DNA from: Micromonospora sp. HM5-17
GTDB taxonomy: Bacteria; Actinomycetota; Actinomycetes; Mycobacteriales; Micromonosporaceae
DNA length: 64,000 bases
Reading direction: 5' to 3'
NCBI RefSeq assembly: GCF_003762835.1
Contig: NZ_RJWA01000003.1
Location: 186,001 to 250,000, forward strand
The position numbers and the translations under genes were made by a program. Positions 61,454-64,000 of this stretch are shown here, piece after piece. Each line of letters opens with the position of its first letter. Within the stretch, counting starts at the first letter, position 1. The notes under the pieces were generated by a model. The model was not told where the DNA came from and did no database searches. It worked only from the letters and a program-made list of their open reading frames with translations.

Positions 61454-61668
61454 GCCGTTCCCTCCTTCGGATCGTTCCCCGGGACCCCGGGCGCGCGGCG
61501 GTTTCCGGCGTCTGGGCGGATCCCGGCGTGGATTGTCGGCGATGTGGGTGCAGAGATTGCCAGGATCGGGCGCATCGTGTCAACATGGTGTCCACTTCCG
61601 GCGCGAATCTTGGATCCGATGCCAGAAATCGTTACGTCGGGAAACATCACGGAAATTCAGGAGGTGTA
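61454..61668. promoter_or_regulatory. Divergent promoter region of the two peptide operons
   Basis: 215 bp between the dipeptidase and oppD starts. The oppD-proximal half is AT-richer (about 61600-61660). GTGTC is repeated 11 bp apart near 61577 and 61588. The two-module Lrp would be expected to bind here, but Lrp sites are too degenerate to identify by eye. Confidence 0.4.
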
Positions 61669-62700
61669 GTGACTAGGACGGCACCGACCGGACGCGGCGC
61701 ACCGGGCGACGCCCCCGCCGCACTCCGGGTCCGGGACCTCGACGTCACCTTCTCCGGCCGCCGTGGCGAGGTCCCGGCGGTACGCGGGGTCGACCTCGAC
61801 GTCGACGCCGGCGAGGTGCTGGCGCTGCTCGGCGAGTCCGGCTCCGGCAAGTCGGTCACCGCCCGCGCCGTGATGGGCCTGCTCGACGGCCCCGGCGTAC
61901 ACGTCCGCGCCGCCGAGGTGCGGGTCGCCGGTACCGACCTGACCCGGCTGCGCCCGGACGAGGTCCGTACGCTGCGCGGCGAGACGATGGCGCTGGTCTT
62001 CCAGGACGCGCTCTCCGCACTGAACCCCGTGCTCTCGATCGGCGACCAGCTCGGCGAGGTCTTCCGGATCCACCGCGGTCTCTCCCGCCGGGCGGCCCGG
62101 GCCGAGGCGGTGGAGCTGCTCCGGTTGGTCGGCATCCCCGCCCCGGAACGCCGCATCCGGGACTACCCGCACCAGTTCTCCGGCGGCATGCGCCAACGGA
62201 TCCTGATCGCGATGGCCGTGGCGCTCGGTCCCCGGCTGCTCATCGCGGACGAGCCGACCACGGCCCTCGACGTCACCGTGCAGGCGCAGATCCTCGCCCT
62301 CGTCGACCGGCTGCGCACCGAACTCGGGATGGGTGTCCTGCTCATCACTCACGACCTCGGGGTCGCCGCCGAACTTGCCGACCGGGTCGCGGTGATGTAC
62401 GCCGGCCGGATCGTCGAGACCGGCACGGTGACCGAGGTCCTGGACGCCCCGGCGCACCCGTACACCGCGGCGCTGCTGCGCTCCGTACCCGATCTGGACC
62501 AACCGGGCGACCGGCTGCGCCCGATCCCGGGCAGCCCGCCGAACCTGCTCGCGCTGCCCAGCGGCTGCGCCTTCCACCCGCGGTGCGACCGGGCCGGCGC
62601 CGAGTGTCCGATGGTCCGTCCCGAGCGCCGGACGCTCACCGCCCCCGGCCGGACCGCCGCCTGCCACTACGCCGAGGAGGCCGTCGATGCCGCCGTCTGA
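61669..62700 (+). CDS. Peptide ABC transporter ATPase OppD/DppD
   Basis: 343 aa from GTG 61669 (AGGAGGT 5 nt upstream). Walker A 'GESGSGKS', signature 'FSGGMRQR', Walker B '[12 protein letters not shown]', H-loop 'LLITHD', and the C-terminal oligopeptide-transporter extension with '[17 protein letters not shown]' (the Cys set binds Fe-S in some members). Works with OppB and OppC encoded divergently. Confidence 0.95.
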   Translation: MTRTAPTGRGAPGDAPAALRVRDLDVTFSGRRGEVPAVRGVDLDVDAGEVLALLGESGSGKSVTARAVMGLLDGPGVHVRAAEVRVAGTDLTRLRPDEVRTLRGETMALVFQDALSALNPVLSIGDQLGEVFRIHRGLSRRAARAEAVELLRLVGIPAPERRIRDYPHQFSGGMRQRILIAMAVALGPRLLIADEPTTALDVTVQAQILALVDRLRTELGMGVLLITHDLGVAAELADRVAVMYAGRIVETGTVTEVLDAPAHPYTAALLRSVPDLDQPGDRLRPIPGSPPNLLALPSGCAFHPRCDRAGAECPMVRPERRTLTAPGRTAACHYAEEAVDAAV

Positions 62701-63985
62701 CCACCCGGCCGCGCCCGGCCGGACCGCCGCCGGTCCAGCCTCCGCCGGTCGGCGTCCCGTCGGGCCGGCCGGGCCTCATCCGGCCGCCGCCGCGCAGGAC
62801 GCCGGCAGCGGACCGCCGGCCGCCGACACCGGGATGCCCACGGTGCTGTCGGCCTCCGCTGGCCCGCGCACTCCGGGCCCGCTGACCTCCGGTCCGTCCG
62901 AGGCCGCCGGGCCCGGTCCGACCGGCCCGGCGCACCCCGGCCCGGCGCACTCCGGCCCGGCCTCCGGTCCGGCGGGTCCGGGCGAGCCGCTGCTGGTCGC
63001 CGTCGGGGTCCGGAAGTCGTACCGGGCCGGACGCAGCCTCGGCGGTCGCGCCCGGGTACGCGCGGTGGACGGGGTCGACCTGAGCGTCTTCGCCGGGGAA
63101 ACCCTCGGCGTGGTCGGCGAGTCCGGTTGCGGCAAGTCCACGCTGGCCCGGATGCTGGTCGGGCTGGAACGACCCGACGCCGGGCACGTCCGCTACGCCG
63201 GTCTCGACGTCGCCACCGCCCGGGGTGCCCGGCGCCGCGAGCTGCGCCGTGCCGTGCAGATGGTCTTCCAGGATCCGCTCACCTCGCTCAACCCCCGGAT
63301 GCCGATCATCGACGTGGTCGCCGAACCGCTCGACGTGCACCGGCTCGTCCGGGGTGCGGCGGCCCGGCGGGACCGGGTCGCCGAATTGCTGGAGATGGTC
63401 GGGCTGGCGCCGGACATGATGCGCCGGTTCCCACACGAGTTCTCCGGCGGGCAGCGGCAGCGGATCGGCATCGCCCGGGCACTGGCCACCGAACCCCGGG
63501 TGATCGTCTGCGACGAGCCGGTCTCCGCGCTGGACGTGTCGGTCCAGGCGCAGGTGGTCAACCTCCTCGCCGAGTTGCAACAACGGCTCGGGATCGCGTT
63601 GGTCTTCATCGCGCACGACCTCGGCGTGGTCCGCCACGTCTCGCACCGGGTCGCGGTGATGTACCTGGGCCGCGTCGTGGAGCTGGGCCCGGGCGCGGCG
63701 GTCTACCGGGAGCCGGCCCACCCGTACACCCGGGCGCTGCTCTCCTCCGTACCGGTCCGGCACCCGAGCGAGCGGGGACGGCCCCGGATCGTGCTCGCCG
63801 GAGACCCGCCCAGCCCGGTCGACCCGCCCGCCGGCTGCCGCTTCCACACCCGCTGTCCGATCGTGCAGGACGTCTGTCGGCGCGAGGAACCCGTGCTCCG
63901 TACGCCCGGCGGCGAGGCGGCGGAGACCCACGTCGCCGCCTGCCACTTCGCCGGTGCGCCCGTACTCCCCACCCCGGCGGGCTGA
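62687..63985 (+). CDS. Peptide ABC transporter ATPase OppF/DppF
   Basis: 432 aa from ATG 62687, overlapping oppD by 14 nt. Walker A 'GESGCGKS', signature 'FSGGQRQR', Walker B '[12 protein letters not shown]', H-loop 'VFIAHD' and Cys-containing tail '[21 protein letters not shown]'. The first 100 residues are a Pro/Gly/Ala/Ser-rich low-complexity extension absent from typical OppF. A later start near residue 97 cannot be ruled out, but no Shine-Dalgarno marks it. Confidence 0.93.
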   Translation: MPPSDHPAAPGRTAAGPASAGRRPVGPAGPHPAAAAQDAGSGPPAADTGMPTVLSASAGPRTPGPLTSGPSEAAGPGPTGPAHPGPAHSGPASGPAGPGEPLLVAVGVRKSYRAGRSLGGRARVRAVDGVDLSVFAGETLGVVGESGCGKSTLARMLVGLERPDAGHVRYAGLDVATARGARRRELRRAVQMVFQDPLTSLNPRMPIIDVVAEPLDVHRLVRGAAARRDRVAELLEMVGLAPDMMRRFPHEFSGGQRQRIGIARALATEPRVIVCDEPVSALDVSVQAQVVNLLAELQQRLGIALVFIAHDLGVVRHVSHRVAVMYLGRVVELGPGAAVYREPAHPYTRALLSSVPVRHPSERGRPRIVLAGDPPSPVDPPAGCRFHTRCPIVQDVCRREEPVLRTPGGEAAETHVAACHFAGAPVLPTPAG

Positions 63986-64000
63986 CCGTCGCACCGGGAG

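Noticed and set aside
1-64000. Secondary-metabolite gene cluster
   Set aside because: No polyketide synthase, NRPS, terpene cyclase, lanthipeptide or similar core enzyme is encoded.

Overview
This is high-GC actinobacterial DNA with strong G/C third-position codon bias, frequent GTG starts and many short-spaced or 4-nt-overlapping genes. Gene content (F420-type oxidoreductase, Rv2578c-type radical SAM protein, DUF6758-like and SigE-family genes) and a GC-rich palindrome of a type I associate with Micromonospora/Salinispora intergenic regions suggest a member of the Micromonosporaceae. The family assignment is inference. No biosynthetic cluster, prophage, IS element or CRISPR array is visible.

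Layout. 1-4063: end of an EamA transporter, three DUF4190 membrane proteins, an SDR and a CoA-binding protein. 4191-5759: a radical SAM protein split by a mini-intein and preceded by a perfect actinobacterial LexA (SOS) box. 5887-9184: LacI regulator divergent from a Gfo/Idh oxidoreductase and a TIM-barrel isomerase, with an AAGCGCTT operator between. 9217-11838: a DCC protein, an HTTM membrane protein and thioredoxin. 12483-19563: TrmH methyltransferase, a drifting DUF6758-like gene, a PH-domain pair, a SigE-type sigma operon, PHP and MarC proteins. 19766-22840: a Cys-rich PD-(D/E)XK nuclease, Fur, DUF2231 and small proteins.

22852-31273 resembles the M. tuberculosis Rv0991c-Rv0996 block: an FmdB/Ruc-type zinc ribbon under a perfect CIRCE element, 5-formyl-THF cyclo-ligase, (here) a diguanylate cyclase, galU, moeA, rimJ and a membrane protein. 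31412-41574 looks accessory: tRNA-Ala(CGC), VanZ, a secreted hydrolase divergent from a two-component system, an SGNH hydrolase, a broken ArsR-like gene, a PQQ-propeller lipoprotein and an SMI1/KNR4 protein. 41575-53461 resembles Rv1002c-Rv1008 (pmt, rsmI, metG, tatD), but metG and tatD are separated by an ABC permease and binding protein, an orphan ATPase tail, an LLM oxidoreductase and an unknown protein.

53573-63985 is one functional unit. A leftward operon encodes dipeptidase, peptide-binding lipoprotein, OppB, OppC, an M24 protein with altered metal ligands, an alpha/beta hydrolase and a two-module Lrp regulator. It diverges from oppD-oppF. It probably imports and breaks down a peptide or amino-acid-derived compound under Lrp control.

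Recurring themes: at least twelve genes have a TANNNT-like -10 box 6-9 nt before the start codon, implying leaderless mRNAs; two binding-protein/permease junctions carry strong hairpins; and several specific regulatory sites are directly readable (LexA, CIRCE, LacI, a PhoB-like tandem repeat, a Fur-gene palindrome).
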